From the NCBI RefSeq assembly GCF_046244365.1, contig NZ_CP176395.1, positions 1,054,001-1,118,000 on the forward strand: a stretch of DNA of 64,000 bases, in the 5' to 3' direction. Both the position numbers and the translations under genes were made by a program. The notes beneath the pieces are model-generated. The model ran no database searches. It was not told the origin of the DNA and saw only the letters and a list, made by a program, of their open reading frames with translations. Source of the stretch: Paenibacillus_V sp046244365 (lineage in GTDB: Bacteria > Bacillota > Bacilli > Paenibacillales > NBRC-103111). Below, piece after piece: positions 8,845 through 18,064 of this stretch. Numbering within the stretch: the first letter of the stretch is position 1; every line of letters begins with the position of its first letter.

Positions 8845-8896
8845 GGCATCGTTCGAAGGCGAAGGATCGCGCAGGCTAGCAATCACTGGCTAAACG

Positions 8897-9724
8897 TCAT
8901 TCCGGTCTCCGGCTTTCTTTTCGAAAGGCCGTCGGCGAACAGCGGGCGATCTGCTTGAACACGCGCCCGAAATGGGCGATGCTGTCGAAGCCGGAGCGCT
9001 CCGCAACGCGAATGACGGGCTCGCCGGATTCGCGGAGCAGACGCCGCGCTTCCATGACCCGCACGTTGTTGACGTATTCGATGAACGTAAAGCCGGTTAT
9101 ATCGCGAAACAGCCGGCTGAAATGATAGGGCGAGATGAAGAAGGTTCGGGAGATGTGCTGCAGGCTGAGCGGACGGTCGAAATGGTTATTGATGTACGCG
9201 ACGATTTCGCCGATCTTCCGTTCCTGCGGACCGGTCCGTTCGACCGACTCGATGCCGGTGGAGGGCATAAGCCTCGCGCAAAAGACGAGCAATTGCGTAA
9301 GCAGCGCTTGAACGAACAGCTCGGCTCCCTGCTTGCGGGCCTGCCATTCCTTTTCGATGCCGAGCAGAAGCTCCAGGGCGATTCGCCGGTCCGCCTCTTC
9401 AAGGCGAAGCACGTTGCTGGTTCCATGGAAGGGAAGCTGCAGGCTTTTGCTTTCGTGCTCCCAATTCGGCATCAGGAAGCGGTCATGGAAATTGATTAGC
9501 AGCCGCTCATGCACGGGCCGGTACGCTTCCGTCGTCTTGTGCAGCTCATTCTTGCCGATGAAGACGATGTCCCCGGCTTTGACGTGGTACGTTCTGTTTT
9601 TTATGAAATAGTAGCGTTCGCCCGAACATAAATAATAGACCTCGTAGGTGTCATGAAAATGATTCGCCGTCATGCTGACGGCTTCCGTTACTTTGCGGCG
9701 GTCGTAAGCGAAATCGTCGGTCAT
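8897..9724 (-). CDS. AraC-family transcriptional regulator
   Basis: A 276-residue regulator. It has an N-terminal cupin sensor (FHDTYEVYYLCSGERYYFI, then HVKAGDIVFIGKNELH) and a C-terminal double helix-turn-helix domain (LSLQHISRTFFISPYHFSRLF and GEPVIRVAERSGFDSIAHFG, ending FKQIARCSPTAFR). The start is the ATG at 9724 with AAAGGGGA upstream; longer in-frame starts lack a site. It is divergent from the oxidoreductase at 9914, its most likely target; 189 bases lie between them, room for a shared control region. Confidence 0.9.
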   Translation of the reverse strand: MTDDFAYDRRKVTEAVSMTANHFHDTYEVYYLCSGERYYFIKNRTYHVKAGDIVFIGKNELHKTTEAYRPVHERLLINFHDRFLMPNWEHESKSLQLPFHGTSNVLRLEEADRRIALELLLGIEKEWQARKQGAELFVQALLTQLLVFCARLMPSTGIESVERTGPQERKIGEIVAYINNHFDRPLSLQHISRTFFISPYHFSRLFRDITGFTFIEYVNNVRVMEARRLLRESGEPVIRVAERSGFDSIAHFGRVFKQIARCSPTAFRKESRRPE

Positions 9725-9913
9725 TGTGCAATCCCCTTTTTTCCGGGCTGTACAACCATTGTAGCAAAATATAGAAAGATGCGGTAGCAAGATATGCAAG
9801 GTTCGTGGCGAAAAACGGCAATATTCGTGTAGTTTATATGCCTATATTGCGCTAAGCTGAGGGTACATCCAGGAAGCAACAGCAATTCGAAAAAGCTGGC
9901 GGAGGTGCCGAAT

Positions 9914-11200
9914 ATGGCTAAGAAAAGATACGCGCTCGTCGGGACGGGCGGACGCTCGCATATGTTCATCAATGCGATTGCGCGCAATTATAAGGAAACG
10001 TCGGAGCTGGTCGCGTTCTGCGACGTCAATCAAACGCGTATGGACTACGCGAACAGGCTGCTGGAGAGGGAGCATGGACTCGATCCGATTCCTACCTATA
10101 AAGAAGACCGGTTCGATGAAATGATCCGGACGGAAAAGCCCGACGTCGTCATCGTCACAACCGTCGACCGTACGCATCACACATACATTATCCGCGCGAT
10201 GGAGCTCGGCTGCGACGCGATTTCCGAGAAGCCGATGACGGTCGACGAAGAGAAATGCCAGGCGATTCTGGATACGACGCGCCGGACGGGGCGGAGCTTG
10301 CGGGTCACCTTCAATTACCGTTATGCCCCTCACAATACGAAGATCCGCGAGCTGATCATGGATGGGGCGATCGGGGATGTCTTCTCGGTGCATTTCGAGT
10401 GGCTGCTCAACACGCGCCACGGGGCGGACTATTTCCGCAGATGGCATCGCGATAAGGCCAACAGCGGCGGGCTGCTCGTACATAAGTCGACGCATCACTT
10501 CGATCTCGTCAATTTTTGGCTGGGCTCGCAGCCGAAGTCGGTATTCGCCATGGGCGGGCTTAACTTTTACGGGCGCGAGAATGCGGAGAAGCGCGGGGTC
10601 ACGCAGTTCTACGAGCGGGCGCACGGAAGCGAGGCGGCTAAAGACGACCATTTTGCCATCCATCTCGAGAAGAACGATAAGCTGAAGGAGCTTTACCTGG
10701 ACGCGGAGCACGAGGACGGCTATATCCGGGATCAAAGCGTATTCGGCGAAGGCATCACGATCGAGGATACGCTCGGCGTCATGGTTCGTTACCGGAGCAA
10801 TGCGATATTGACTTACTCGCTTAATGCGTACTTGCCTTGGGAGGGCTACCGCGTCGTGTTTAACGGCAGCAAGGGAAGAATGGAGGTCAACATCGTCGAA
10901 GCCTCGCATATCATTGCAGCAGGACGAAGCGAGGACGACGGCAAAGTGAAGGATAAATCGATTACGGTGTATCCGATGTTCGAGGCGCCGTATGAGGTCG
11001 ACATCCCCGAAGGCGTCGGCGGCCACGGCGGCGGCGACAGGGTAATGCTGAATGATATTTTTGGAGTGCCCGGGGAAGACCGGTTTCATCGCGCCGCATC
11101 GCATGTGGACGGGGCGATGTCGATTTTGACGGGCGTGGCCGGCAACATTTCGATACGTACGGGGCAGCCGGTTAACGTTGACGAGCTGGTGAAGTTCTAG
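9914..11200 (+). CDS. Gfo/Idh/MocA-family oxidoreductase
   Basis: A 428-residue NAD(P)-dependent sugar oxidoreductase. A Rossmann fold opens the protein (RYALVGTGGRSHMFINAI), the dinucleotide-contacting EKP motif sits in CDAISEKPMTVDEEKC, and the C-terminal alpha/beta domain carries GGLLVHKSTHHFDLVNFWLG with the probable catalytic histidines. It probably acts on a sugar or inositol derivative; the substrate cannot be told from sequence. The ATG at 9914 is chosen because the GTG at 9905 lies inside the ribosome site GGAGGT. The neighbouring AraC gene points to control by a carbohydrate signal. Confidence 0.92.
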   Translation: MAKKRYALVGTGGRSHMFINAIARNYKETSELVAFCDVNQTRMDYANRLLEREHGLDPIPTYKEDRFDEMIRTEKPDVVIVTTVDRTHHTYIIRAMELGCDAISEKPMTVDEEKCQAILDTTRRTGRSLRVTFNYRYAPHNTKIRELIMDGAIGDVFSVHFEWLLNTRHGADYFRRWHRDKANSGGLLVHKSTHHFDLVNFWLGSQPKSVFAMGGLNFYGRENAEKRGVTQFYERAHGSEAAKDDHFAIHLEKNDKLKELYLDAEHEDGYIRDQSVFGEGITIEDTLGVMVRYRSNAILTYSLNAYLPWEGYRVVFNGSKGRMEVNIVEASHIIAAGRSEDDGKVKDKSITVYPMFEAPYEVDIPEGVGGHGGGDRVMLNDIFGVPGEDRFHRAASHVDGAMSILTGVAGNISIRTGQPVNVDELVKF

Positions 11201-11219
11201 CCGGAAGGTAAGCTTGCGC

Positions 11220-11247
11220 AGAGACGGCATTTCGCCGTCTCTTTTTC
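11220..11247 (+). terminator. Terminator of the Gfo/Idh gene
   Basis: Perfect 9-bp stem AGAGACGGC / GCCGTCTCT with a 5-base loop and a T run. Confidence 0.9.
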
Positions 11248-11299
11248 TATGCGGGACTTGTGCGGCAACCAACGATCTCTGCGCAGTACCTTCTTCAAG

Positions 11300-11842
11300 C
11301 TAGCCCTCCATCGCTTTAGCCAGTGCGGCCAGCTTGACGATCGTATTCCAGTTGCGCGATGTCGCGGTATCGCCCAGCTTTTGCAAATTGGCCGCCAGCT
11401 TGGAATCCAGAACGCTTTGACGGAACAGGAAGTAGATTTCTTGCCCGTGGACATGGTACTCGTCGTGTCCGCGCTCGCTGGTCGAGAGCAGATCAACGGT
11501 TTTCTGCGAAGCCGTCTCGGTCATCAGGGTAACGTGGATGCTCTGTCCTTCCGTCAAGGAGTCTGCCGCAAACGGACAGTTTGCGATCAAGCGGTTCAGC
11601 TCCTCGGCCGTTCTCAGGATGACGGTAACCGTCATGCCGAAAGCCGTGTGGATTTCCCGCTCGATACGGCGGCGAAGCGGCTCCGCCTCTTCCTCCGATT
11701 CAAACAGCGCATTGCCGCTCTGAATATACGTTTGCACCCGTCCCAAGCCCATAGCTTGAAGCGAGCTCTTTAATTCCGCCATCTTGATCTTCTTGTTGCC
11801 GCCAACGTTAATGCCGCGTATCAAGGCGATATAAATCGTCAT
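11300..11842 (-). CDS. DUF1697 protein
   Basis: A 180-residue protein with the full DUF1697 pattern: YIALIRGINVGGNKKIKMAEL, TYIQSGNALFES, and the C-terminal TSRNWNTIVKLAAL. The family is widespread in bacteria and uncharacterised; it is cytosolic with an alpha/beta ferredoxin-like appearance. The ribosome site before the ATG is weak (GAAAGCTGGGA). Confidence 0.92.
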   Translation of the reverse strand: MTIYIALIRGINVGGNKKIKMAELKSSLQAMGLGRVQTYIQSGNALFESEEEAEPLRRRIEREIHTAFGMTVTVILRTAEELNRLIANCPFAADSLTEGQSIHVTLMTETASQKTVDLLSTSERGHDEYHVHGQEIYFLFRQSVLDSKLAANLQKLGDTATSRNWNTIVKLAALAKAMEG

Positions 11843-12013
11843 CGTATCCCAGCTTTCCGTCTTGTTCTCCTGAATAACTTCGGTGAAAGCTGCCGATTAT
11901 CCTTCAGGGTGCATGAATCTAGTCGGGGAACGGTTCAGTAAGGGACTTTCAATCACGAATCTGGGGAGATGACCATACAATACAGAAGCTACAGGGTAAG
12001 GAGAGGATAGGTT

Positions 12014-12475
12014 TTGAACAGAGTGACATTGGACGCAGCCAAAGTGTTGATTGCGGCCGCGGAACGGAAGGGCAAGGAGCTCGGTCTTGCCTGCGATATC
12101 GCGATAGTCGACGAAGGGGCGAATCTAGTCGCTTTTCACCGTATGGATAACGCTCGGATCGCCGGGATTGAAATCGCCCAGAACAAAGCATGGACGAGCG
12201 TCGCCATGAGAATGCCTACCTCCAACTTGGCGCAGTCCGCTCTTCCCGGCGGGCCGACATTCGGCATCAATACGACGAATAACGGAAGATTGGTGATTCT
12301 GGGAGGCGGAATCCCGTTTGTAAGGGACGGCAGGATCGTCGGGGGCATAGGGGTGAGCGGAGGAACGAGCGCTCAAGACATCGAAGTGGCCACAGCGGCC
12401 GTTCAAGTGTTTGAAGGCATGCGCGAGCTTGGCGGCGGACAGATCGGAACGGTGCGTATCGGATCGCAGGCTTAG
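12014..12475 (+). CDS. HbpS/GlcG-like (DUF336) protein
   Basis: A 153-residue protein of the heme-degrading/HbpS-GlcG family (cobalamin adenosyltransferase-like fold). Key segments are LACDIAIVDEGANLVAFHRMD, NKAWTSVAMRMPT, and GGGIPFVRDGRIVGGIGVSGG. In other bacteria such proteins bind heme or accompany glycolate/propanediol metabolism; which applies here cannot be told. The start is TTG at 12014 behind AGGAGAGG. It is a single-gene unit with a strong terminator. Confidence 0.88.
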   Translation: MNRVTLDAAKVLIAAAERKGKELGLACDIAIVDEGANLVAFHRMDNARIAGIEIAQNKAWTSVAMRMPTSNLAQSALPGGPTFGINTTNNGRLVILGGGIPFVRDGRIVGGIGVSGGTSAQDIEVATAAVQVFEGMRELGGGQIGTVRIGSQA

Positions 12476-12498
12476 CTCGTACGAAGGGATGAAAGCCC

Positions 12499-12536
12499 AA
12501 CAGGCTGCCGGCTTCATGCCGGCAGCCTGTTCGTTT
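12499..12536 (+). terminator. Terminator of the HbpS-like gene
   Basis: Perfect 14-bp stem AACAGGCTGCCGGC / GCCGGCAGCCTGTT with a 5-base loop, then TCGTTT. Confidence 0.85.
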
Positions 12537-12601
12537 CCCGGAATGCGGGATGCGGACAGCCTGTTTAGGGAAAGGTCTCTAGGGCAGGCTGCCCGTTCGT
12601 G

Positions 12602-13894
12602 CTAGTTCAGTTCCTCCAGGTGCTGGCGGATGTAATCCTCCAGCTTGATCCGGATGTACGGCGGTAAGCCGGACATCATGCAGCCGTAGCGGAATTCGTT
12701 GTTCTTGGCTTCGATCCGGATGATTTTGCCGGTGATAGGCGGCAAATCGGCTTCCTTCGGAAAGTGAATGACGATAAACATATCCCGCGCAAGCGGGAAC
12801 TGGGAGACGATCTGCAGGCCGCTCTCGGACAAATCGATCAGATGGCCTTCGATGTTCTGGCCGGAGAAGGAGCCTTCCTGCTCCCACTGGTAGACGGAAA
12901 GCTGCAGCTTGATGTTCATGTTGATCCGCGTACTGCGGCGGCGGTCCTTGGTGTCGGCGGCGGCGGCAGCCAGCTCGTCCTTCGCTTGGGACGATTGCCC
13001 GGTGCCTTTAGGTGCGATCTGCTGCTGCATCCAGTCCTCGTAGCACTGCACGACCGAGCACAAATCCTGCGGGCCGAGGCCCTTGGACAATCCCATTTGG
13101 AACAAGGACGCGGCGCTGTGCAGCATAGGCGCCGGAAGCTGGAACTGCTGCGTCAATTGCGAAGCAAGCAGCAGGTCTTTCAGCATCAGCTGCAGCGAAA
13201 ATTGATTGGAGAAGTCGCGGCCGATGATTTTGCCGCCTTTCAATTCCGCCTGCCTGCTGTTTGCGCCGCCCGCGAGCACGATCTCCAAGAACGTTTCGGG
13301 ATCGAGGCCCGATTTGACCGCGATCGACAAGCCCTCGGCCAATCCGGCCGCGTTGATGCCGACCATCGTATTGTGGGCAAGCTTCGCGGAGGAGCCGGAG
13401 CCGGACGGTCCCATGTACAGCATCTTGCTGCCGAGCGTGTCGAACAAGTCGCGGTGCTCCTCGAATACTTCCTCGCTGCCGCCGACCATAAAGACGAGCG
13501 TACCGGCTTCCGCAGCCGGCTTGCTGCCGGTAACGGGAGCATCGAGAAAATCTACCAGGTGAGAGGCCAATTCGTCGTGAATGCGTCTGCTTGTTTGGGG
13601 GGCGACCGTACTGCAGTCGATGACCGTCAGTCCGGGATGCGTGCCTTCCATGACGCCCGACGCGCCATAAATGACCTCTAGCAAAGCCTGATCGTTGCTT
13701 ACGTTCGTGAACAGCACTTCCACCGTGCGCGCGAGGGCGGCCGGAGAGGAGGAAGTTTCGGCTCCGAGCAGAGCCAGCTCGTCCATTTTCTCGGGAGAGC
13801 GATTGTAGACGGTCACATTGTAACCGTTCTTCAACAGGTTGACGGCCATCGGTTTTCCCATCGTTCCGAGACCGATAAATCCGATCGTTTTCAT
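12602..13894 (-). CDS. 3-hydroxyisobutyrate-dehydrogenase-like enzyme fused to a PilZ domain
   Basis: A 430-residue two-part protein. Residues 1-290 are a complete beta-hydroxyacid dehydrogenase: dinucleotide loop GFIGLGTMGKPMA, substrate motif DAPVTGSKPAAEAGTL (118-133), and catalytic Lys171 with Asn175 (SAKLAHNTM). A polar linker (about 295-316) leads to a PilZ domain with both cyclic-di-GMP signatures: R319-x-x-x-R323 (DRRRSTR) and D354-x-S-x-x-G359 (DLSESGL). Family knowledge says PilZ binds cyclic-di-GMP, so the enzyme may be controlled by, or may localise by, that messenger (inference). The frame is continuous with no stop or shift at the joint. It is transcribed alone and divergent from pgi. 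Confidence 0.93.
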   Translation of the reverse strand: MKTIGFIGLGTMGKPMAVNLLKNGYNVTVYNRSPEKMDELALLGAETSSSPAALARTVEVLFTNVSNDQALLEVIYGASGVMEGTHPGLTVIDCSTVAPQTSRRIHDELASHLVDFLDAPVTGSKPAAEAGTLVFMVGGSEEVFEEHRDLFDTLGSKMLYMGPSGSGSSAKLAHNTMVGINAAGLAEGLSIAVKSGLDPETFLEIVLAGGANSRQAELKGGKIIGRDFSNQFSLQLMLKDLLLASQLTQQFQLPAPMLHSAASLFQMGLSKGLGPQDLCSVVQCYEDWMQQQIAPKGTGQSSQAKDELAAAAADTKDRRRSTRINMNIKLQLSVYQWEQEGSFSGQNIEGHLIDLSESGLQIVSQFPLARDMFIVIHFPKEADLPPITGKIIRIEAKNNEFRYGCMMSGLPPYIRIKLEDYIRQHLEELN

Positions 13895-14050
13895 GGTATC
13901 ACCTCGGTATCATTTTACCATGACGGACGTATGGAGGAAACTTGCATTTCAGTAGGGAAGACATTATGCTTGTTGGTATGTAGACGGCCAGTAAGGCCAT
14001 ACGGATGATAGGATAAACCATACATTATTACGCGTAAGGGGTGCTTATTC

Positions 14051-15406
14051 ATGGGGAACAAAGTAAGCTTCGATTATAGCAAGGCTCTCGGCTTCATCGG
14101 GCAGCATGAGGTCGATTATTTAACGGCCGCCGTACATACCGCACACGATCAGCTGCATGGTCAAACGGGAGCCGGCTCGGATTATTTGGGCTGGGTCGAT
14201 TTGCCTGTCGCTTACGATAAAGAGGAATTTGCCCGGATCGAAGAAGCCGCGAAGCGGATTCAAGCGGATTCGGACGCGCTGGTGGTCATCGGCATAGGCG
14301 GCTCGTATTTGGGCGCGCGGGCGGCGATCGAAATGCTGTCGCATTCGTTCTATAACCTTCTTCCGAAGGATAAGCGCAAGACGCCGGAAATTTATTTTGT
14401 CGGCAACAATATCAGTTCGACGTATGTCACCCACCTGCTGCAGCTGCTGGAAGGCAAAGACTTCTCGGTCAACGTCATCTCCAAGTCGGGTACGACGACC
14501 GAGCCTGCGATCGCGTTCCGGATTTTCCGCGAGGTGCTTGAGAACAAATACGGCAAAGAAGCGGCGCGCAAACGCATATACGCCACGACGGACAGTGCCA
14601 AAGGCGCGCTGAAGCAGCTTTCTGCGGCGGAGGGCTACGAATCGTTCGTCATTCCGGACGACGTGGGCGGACGCTATTCCGTATTGACTGCGGTCGGCTT
14701 GCTGCCGATAGCCGTTGCGGGCATTAACATCGGGGAGATGATGCAGGGCGCGGCGGATGCCCGTGAACGGTATGCGAACCCTGCCCTGAGCGAGAACGAA
14801 TGCTACCAATACGCAGCCGTGCGCAACGCGCTGTACCGCAAAGGCAAAACGACGGAAATTTTGGTCAATTACGAGCCGGCGCTTCATTTTGTGTCCGAAT
14901 GGTGGAAGCAGTTGTACGGCGAGAGCGAAGGCAAGGATTATAAAGGCATTTTCCCGGCGGCTGTGGATTTCTCGACGGATCTCCACTCTATGGGGCAGTT
15001 TATCCAAGAAGGCAACCGCAACCTGTTCGAGACGGTCATTCAAGTGAGTAAGGTGCAGGAAGAGATCGTCATCGGCGAGGATGCGGACAATTTGGACGGC
15101 CTCAATTTCCTCAGCGGACGGACGATGGATTTCGTCAACAAAAAAGCGTTCGAGGGCACGATGCTCGCCCATACGGACGGAGGCGTGCCGAATCTGATCG
15201 TGACGCTGCCCGACATGACGCCGTATACGTTCGGCTACATGGTGTATTTCTTCGAAAAGGCGTGCGGCATCAGCGGCTATCTGCTCGGCGTCAACCCGTT
15301 CGATCAGCCGGGCGTTGAGGCGTACAAGAAGAACATGTTCGCGCTGCTCGGCAAGCCGGGCTTCGAGAAAGAGAAGGCGGAGCTGGAAGCGCGTTTGACG
15401 AAGTAA
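14051..15406 (+). CDS. pgi: Glucose-6-phosphate isomerase
   Basis: The 451-residue enzyme interconverts glucose-6-phosphate and fructose-6-phosphate. The phosphosugar-binding signatures are clear: VIGIGGSYLGARAAIEML, NVISKSGTTTEPAIAFRIF, DDVGGRYSVLTAVGLLPIA, and the C-terminal GVNPFDQPGVEAYKKNMF that carries the catalytic lysine. The length matches the short Bacillus-type enzyme. The ATG at 14051 follows AAGGGGTG. Confidence 0.97.
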   Translation: MGNKVSFDYSKALGFIGQHEVDYLTAAVHTAHDQLHGQTGAGSDYLGWVDLPVAYDKEEFARIEEAAKRIQADSDALVVIGIGGSYLGARAAIEMLSHSFYNLLPKDKRKTPEIYFVGNNISSTYVTHLLQLLEGKDFSVNVISKSGTTTEPAIAFRIFREVLENKYGKEAARKRIYATTDSAKGALKQLSAAEGYESFVIPDDVGGRYSVLTAVGLLPIAVAGINIGEMMQGAADARERYANPALSENECYQYAAVRNALYRKGKTTEILVNYEPALHFVSEWWKQLYGESEGKDYKGIFPAAVDFSTDLHSMGQFIQEGNRNLFETVIQVSKVQEEIVIGEDADNLDGLNFLSGRTMDFVNKKAFEGTMLAHTDGGVPNLIVTLPDMTPYTFGYMVYFFEKACGISGYLLGVNPFDQPGVEAYKKNMFALLGKPGFEKEKAELEARLTK

Positions 15407-15503
15407 GCGAATGGAACCGGACAAGGCGGCACATCGCAAGATGAGCCGCTCTTGCCTGTGGAATGGCAAGTATTGCTGCTGTAAAGGCGAGGTGTTGCGA
15501 CGG

Positions 15504-16145
15504 ATGCTTACGAGCTACAAGACGGTCAAACGATACGGAATCGCGGAAATCGTCATCAAAAAATCGCGGTTTATCGGTCATGCGAAACCTGTTGCATCCG
15601 AAGAAGAAGCGATCGCTTTTATCGAAACGATCAAGAAGGAGCATTGGAACGCCACGCATAACTGCTCCGCCTATATGATCGGTGAGCGCGACGAGTGCCA
15701 GAAGCAATCGGACGACGGGGAACCCAGCGGCACGGCGGGCAAGCCGATCTTGGAAGTTATCAAGCATCAAGGGCTCAAAAATGTCGCGGTGGTGGTCACC
15801 CGTTATTTCGGAGGCATTATGCTCGGTGCAGGCGGGTTGATTCGCGCGTATACCGACGGTGCCGTTGTGGGTCTCGAGGCTGCGGGGCCCGTCTACCGGG
15901 TGCTGCATCGCGAGGTGTTGGTTGCCATCGAGTATACGTGGCTAGGCAAAGCGGAGAACGAGCTGCGCCAGCGGGACATGCTGATGGGGGAAACCTCGTT
16001 TACCGACAAGGTGACGCTCTCTTGCTTGCCGCTCGAAACGGAGGCGGAGCGGTTCATCGCGTGGATGACCGATCTGACGCAGGGACAGGCGGACATCGTG
16101 AAGGGCGAAGCCCGATATATCGAGCACGAAAAGCTTCCTGGCTGA
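15504..16145 (+). CDS. YigZ/IMPACT-family protein
   Basis: A 213-residue YigZ protein: RFIGHAKPVASEEEAIAF, HWNATHNCSAYMIG, QKQSDDGEPSGTAGKPILE, VVVTRYFGGIMLGAGGLIRAY, then a C-terminal DUF1949-like ferredoxin domain. The family resembles eukaryotic IMPACT and elongation-factor G domain IV, and may bind nucleic acid or ribosomes; its exact role is unsettled. The start is the ATG at 15504 with GCGAGGTG upstream; an in-frame ATG 93 bases earlier has no site and would add residues that do not fit the family. Confidence 0.92.
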   Translation: MLTSYKTVKRYGIAEIVIKKSRFIGHAKPVASEEEAIAFIETIKKEHWNATHNCSAYMIGERDECQKQSDDGEPSGTAGKPILEVIKHQGLKNVAVVVTRYFGGIMLGAGGLIRAYTDGAVVGLEAAGPVYRVLHREVLVAIEYTWLGKAENELRQRDMLMGETSFTDKVTLSCLPLETEAERFIAWMTDLTQGQADIVKGEARYIEHEKLPG

Positions 16146-16268
16146 ACGATAGCGTGAGGCTTGCGGCGTTGCGTTGGGCGGAAAAGGCTTAACGATCGTG
16201 CTGCAAGGCTCACGGAGCCAGGCTGTCACAGGGCGGAATTTCATGGAATCAGGGTGAGGGGGCAGGCC

Positions 16269-16862
16269 ATGTCACCAAGAAGAAGCGTAGAGCAGGAGCT
16301 TAGCAGGGAACGTATTCTCGAGGAAGCCGCCGTGCTTTTTGCCAAGCATGGATATCGGGATTTGACGATGCGCAGCATTGCCAAAGAAATGGGCTACAGT
16401 CACGGGGCGCTATATTATCATTTTAAGGATAAAGCGGAGCTGTTCTATGCGCTGGTGAAGGAAGACTTCTCCTTAATTCTTGAGAAGCAGCGGGACTTGC
16501 TGAAGGGGAGCAGAGCCGGCGACATCGCTCAGTTGAAACGGTTGATGACGGAGTTTATCAAATTCGGCATCGAAAACCCGCATCATTACGAAATCATGTT
16601 TTTGATTAACGATGCCGACCTTCGGGAGCATTCGCGCAGCGAGCAGGCCCAGTGTCTCGATCTGTTCGCGTCCGTCGTTCGGGGCATTATCGGCGGCCGT
16701 AAAGACGCCATGCACAAGATGTACACGCTTCCTTGGAGCTTGTTCATGTCCATGCACGGCTTCATTACGTATACGATTCATTACGGGCAGACCTACAATG
16801 AAGTCAAGAAGATGGCGGATGATCATATCAACAACTTATGCGAGGGGATTTACAACGGCTGA
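16269..16862 (+). CDS. TetR-family transcriptional regulator
   Basis: A 197-residue TetR regulator with the N-terminal helix-turn-helix (RERILEEAAVLFAKHGYRDLTMRSIAKEMGYSHGALYYHF, residues about 13-52) and a helical ligand-binding domain with a TetR_C-like MYTLPWSLFMSMHGFITY stretch. The start is the ATG at 16269 with GAGGGGG upstream. No target gene is clear; the small DUF4383 protein gene follows on the same strand. Confidence 0.92.
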   Translation: MSPRRSVEQELSRERILEEAAVLFAKHGYRDLTMRSIAKEMGYSHGALYYHFKDKAELFYALVKEDFSLILEKQRDLLKGSRAGDIAQLKRLMTEFIKFGIENPHHYEIMFLINDADLREHSRSEQAQCLDLFASVVRGIIGGRKDAMHKMYTLPWSLFMSMHGFITYTIHYGQTYNEVKKMADDHINNLCEGIYNG

Positions 16863-17001
16863 GGCGGGCTGGAGCGGATGCAATTTATCATTATTTTACA
16901 GGGTATGGAGTCATGTTTGAACGAGGCCTCCTCATATGCTTGTATTAGGATCGAACCGCGGAACATGCGGAGATTCAAGACAAGCGAAGGAGGTTTTTAT
17001 T

Positions 17002-17367
17002 TTGGAACGGATTTATGCGCGCTGGATCGGCATCGTTTTCACGGTAATTGGCGTTCTCGGTTTTTTCGTTCACGACTTGTTCGGCATCCTTCACCTGCAC
17101 ACGGCGCATAACGTGTTTCATCTGCTCATCGGGATTACGGGCATCGCCGCTTCGGTGCTTCCCGGCTGGGCTTTGCGCTACACGCAGATCAGCGGGGTGG
17201 CGTATTTGCTGCTTGGAGCCGTCGGATTTTTCGCGCCGGACTTGTTCGGGCTCATGCAACTGGCGCTCTCCGATAATATCGTGCACCTCTTGTTCGGCGC
17301 TATCGGTACATATATCGGGTTCGTTCTGAACACGAATCAGCTTGTCGTACAAAAGAAAACGGCTTAA
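17002..17367 (+). CDS. DUF4383 four-helix membrane protein
   Basis: A 121-residue integral membrane protein with four predicted segments and an internal duplication: FFVHDLFGILHLHTAHNVFH in the first half is echoed by FFAPDLFGLMQLALSDNIVH in the second. This is the DUF4383 pattern; function unknown. The start is TTG at 17002, nine bases after AAGGAGG; an ATG 66 bases upstream would add residues unlike the family. Confidence 0.85.
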   Translation: MERIYARWIGIVFTVIGVLGFFVHDLFGILHLHTAHNVFHLLIGITGIAASVLPGWALRYTQISGVAYLLLGAVGFFAPDLFGLMQLALSDNIVHLLFGAIGTYIGFVLNTNQLVVQKKTA

Positions 17368-17400
17368 CCGGTTGCATGACGGCGCTTAGGCAAGAAATGC

Positions 17401-17443
17401 AGCCTCCCTTCCGTTTGCGACGGCGAGGGGGGCTTCGTTTTGG
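17401..17443 (+). terminator. Probable terminator of the DUF4383 gene
   Basis: AGCCTCCCT pairs with AGGGGGGCT (with wobble) and CCGT with ACGG around a short loop, followed by TCGTTTT. Confidence 0.65.
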
Positions 17444-17529
17444 CTTCCGTGCGGCGGGACATACGGGTTATTTTCGAACAAACATGATACAATGGGAAAA
17501 GCGAACGGATGGAAAGGATGATACGACGA

Positions 17530-17763
17530 ATGGACTTGTCCCAAAAAACGATCGAAAACGCAGCCTACATGATCGAGGCGATCAAAACAAAGCTGCGTGT
17601 CGCCACAGGCGCTGCGATTAAACCGGATCATTTTGACTTCGAGATGTATGAGGATCTGAAGGATATTTACGACCATGTGAACAGCAAGAATACGTTCAGC
17701 GTCAGCGAAATGGATGCGATCGTGCTTGAACTCGGACGGCTGCGCAAGGCAGAAGTCAAGTAA
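17530..17763 (+). CDS. DUF1128 (YfkK-like) small protein
   Basis: A 77-residue cytosolic helical protein matching the Bacillus DUF1128/YfkK family: MDLSQKTIENAAYMIEAIKT, the KPDHFDFEMYEDLKDIYD core, and FSVSEMDAIVLELGRLRK. Function unknown. The ATG at 17530 is chosen because AAAGGATG sits nine bases before it. A TACAAT box at 17488 is a likely -10. Confidence 0.88.
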   Translation: MDLSQKTIENAAYMIEAIKTKLRVATGAAIKPDHFDFEMYEDLKDIYDHVNSKNTFSVSEMDAIVLELGRLRKAEVK

Positions 17764-18064
17764 GCGGACGATTCGAAACAGCGTTAAGAGGGATGTTCCC
17801 GTATGCCATGCAAATGGCCGGGGCAGCCCTTTTTGCGTTTGTTAAACGTTTAAGGCATAAGCTTGGGGCCGCAGCCTGTTGGGGCTGAGCCAAAGCATGC
17901 CGGCGTTCTCGAAGTGTCTTTTTTCCCGCTACTCCGATCGGGGAGATCCTGTTATAGTAGGGAGATAAGGACTTTAGACGGAACGTAGAGGCTCATGCGT
18001 TCGAGAACGGCAGGGAAAGCGGAGCGGATAGGAGGAGACCCTGATTCGAGCGGACTATAGGCTG
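17764..18064 (+). other. Intergenic region with a 12-bp palindrome
   Basis: No gene is seen. The region holds a perfect palindrome TTAAACGTTTAA (17842-17853) and a TATAGT -10-like box near 17952. A GGAGGAG ribosome site at 18031 stands 28 bases from the first ATG of the next gene. Confidence 0.5.

Noticed and set aside
14120..15469. Long minus-strand frame opposite pgi
   Set aside because: Same reason: antisense of a clear enzyme gene, no recognisable family, no ribosome site.
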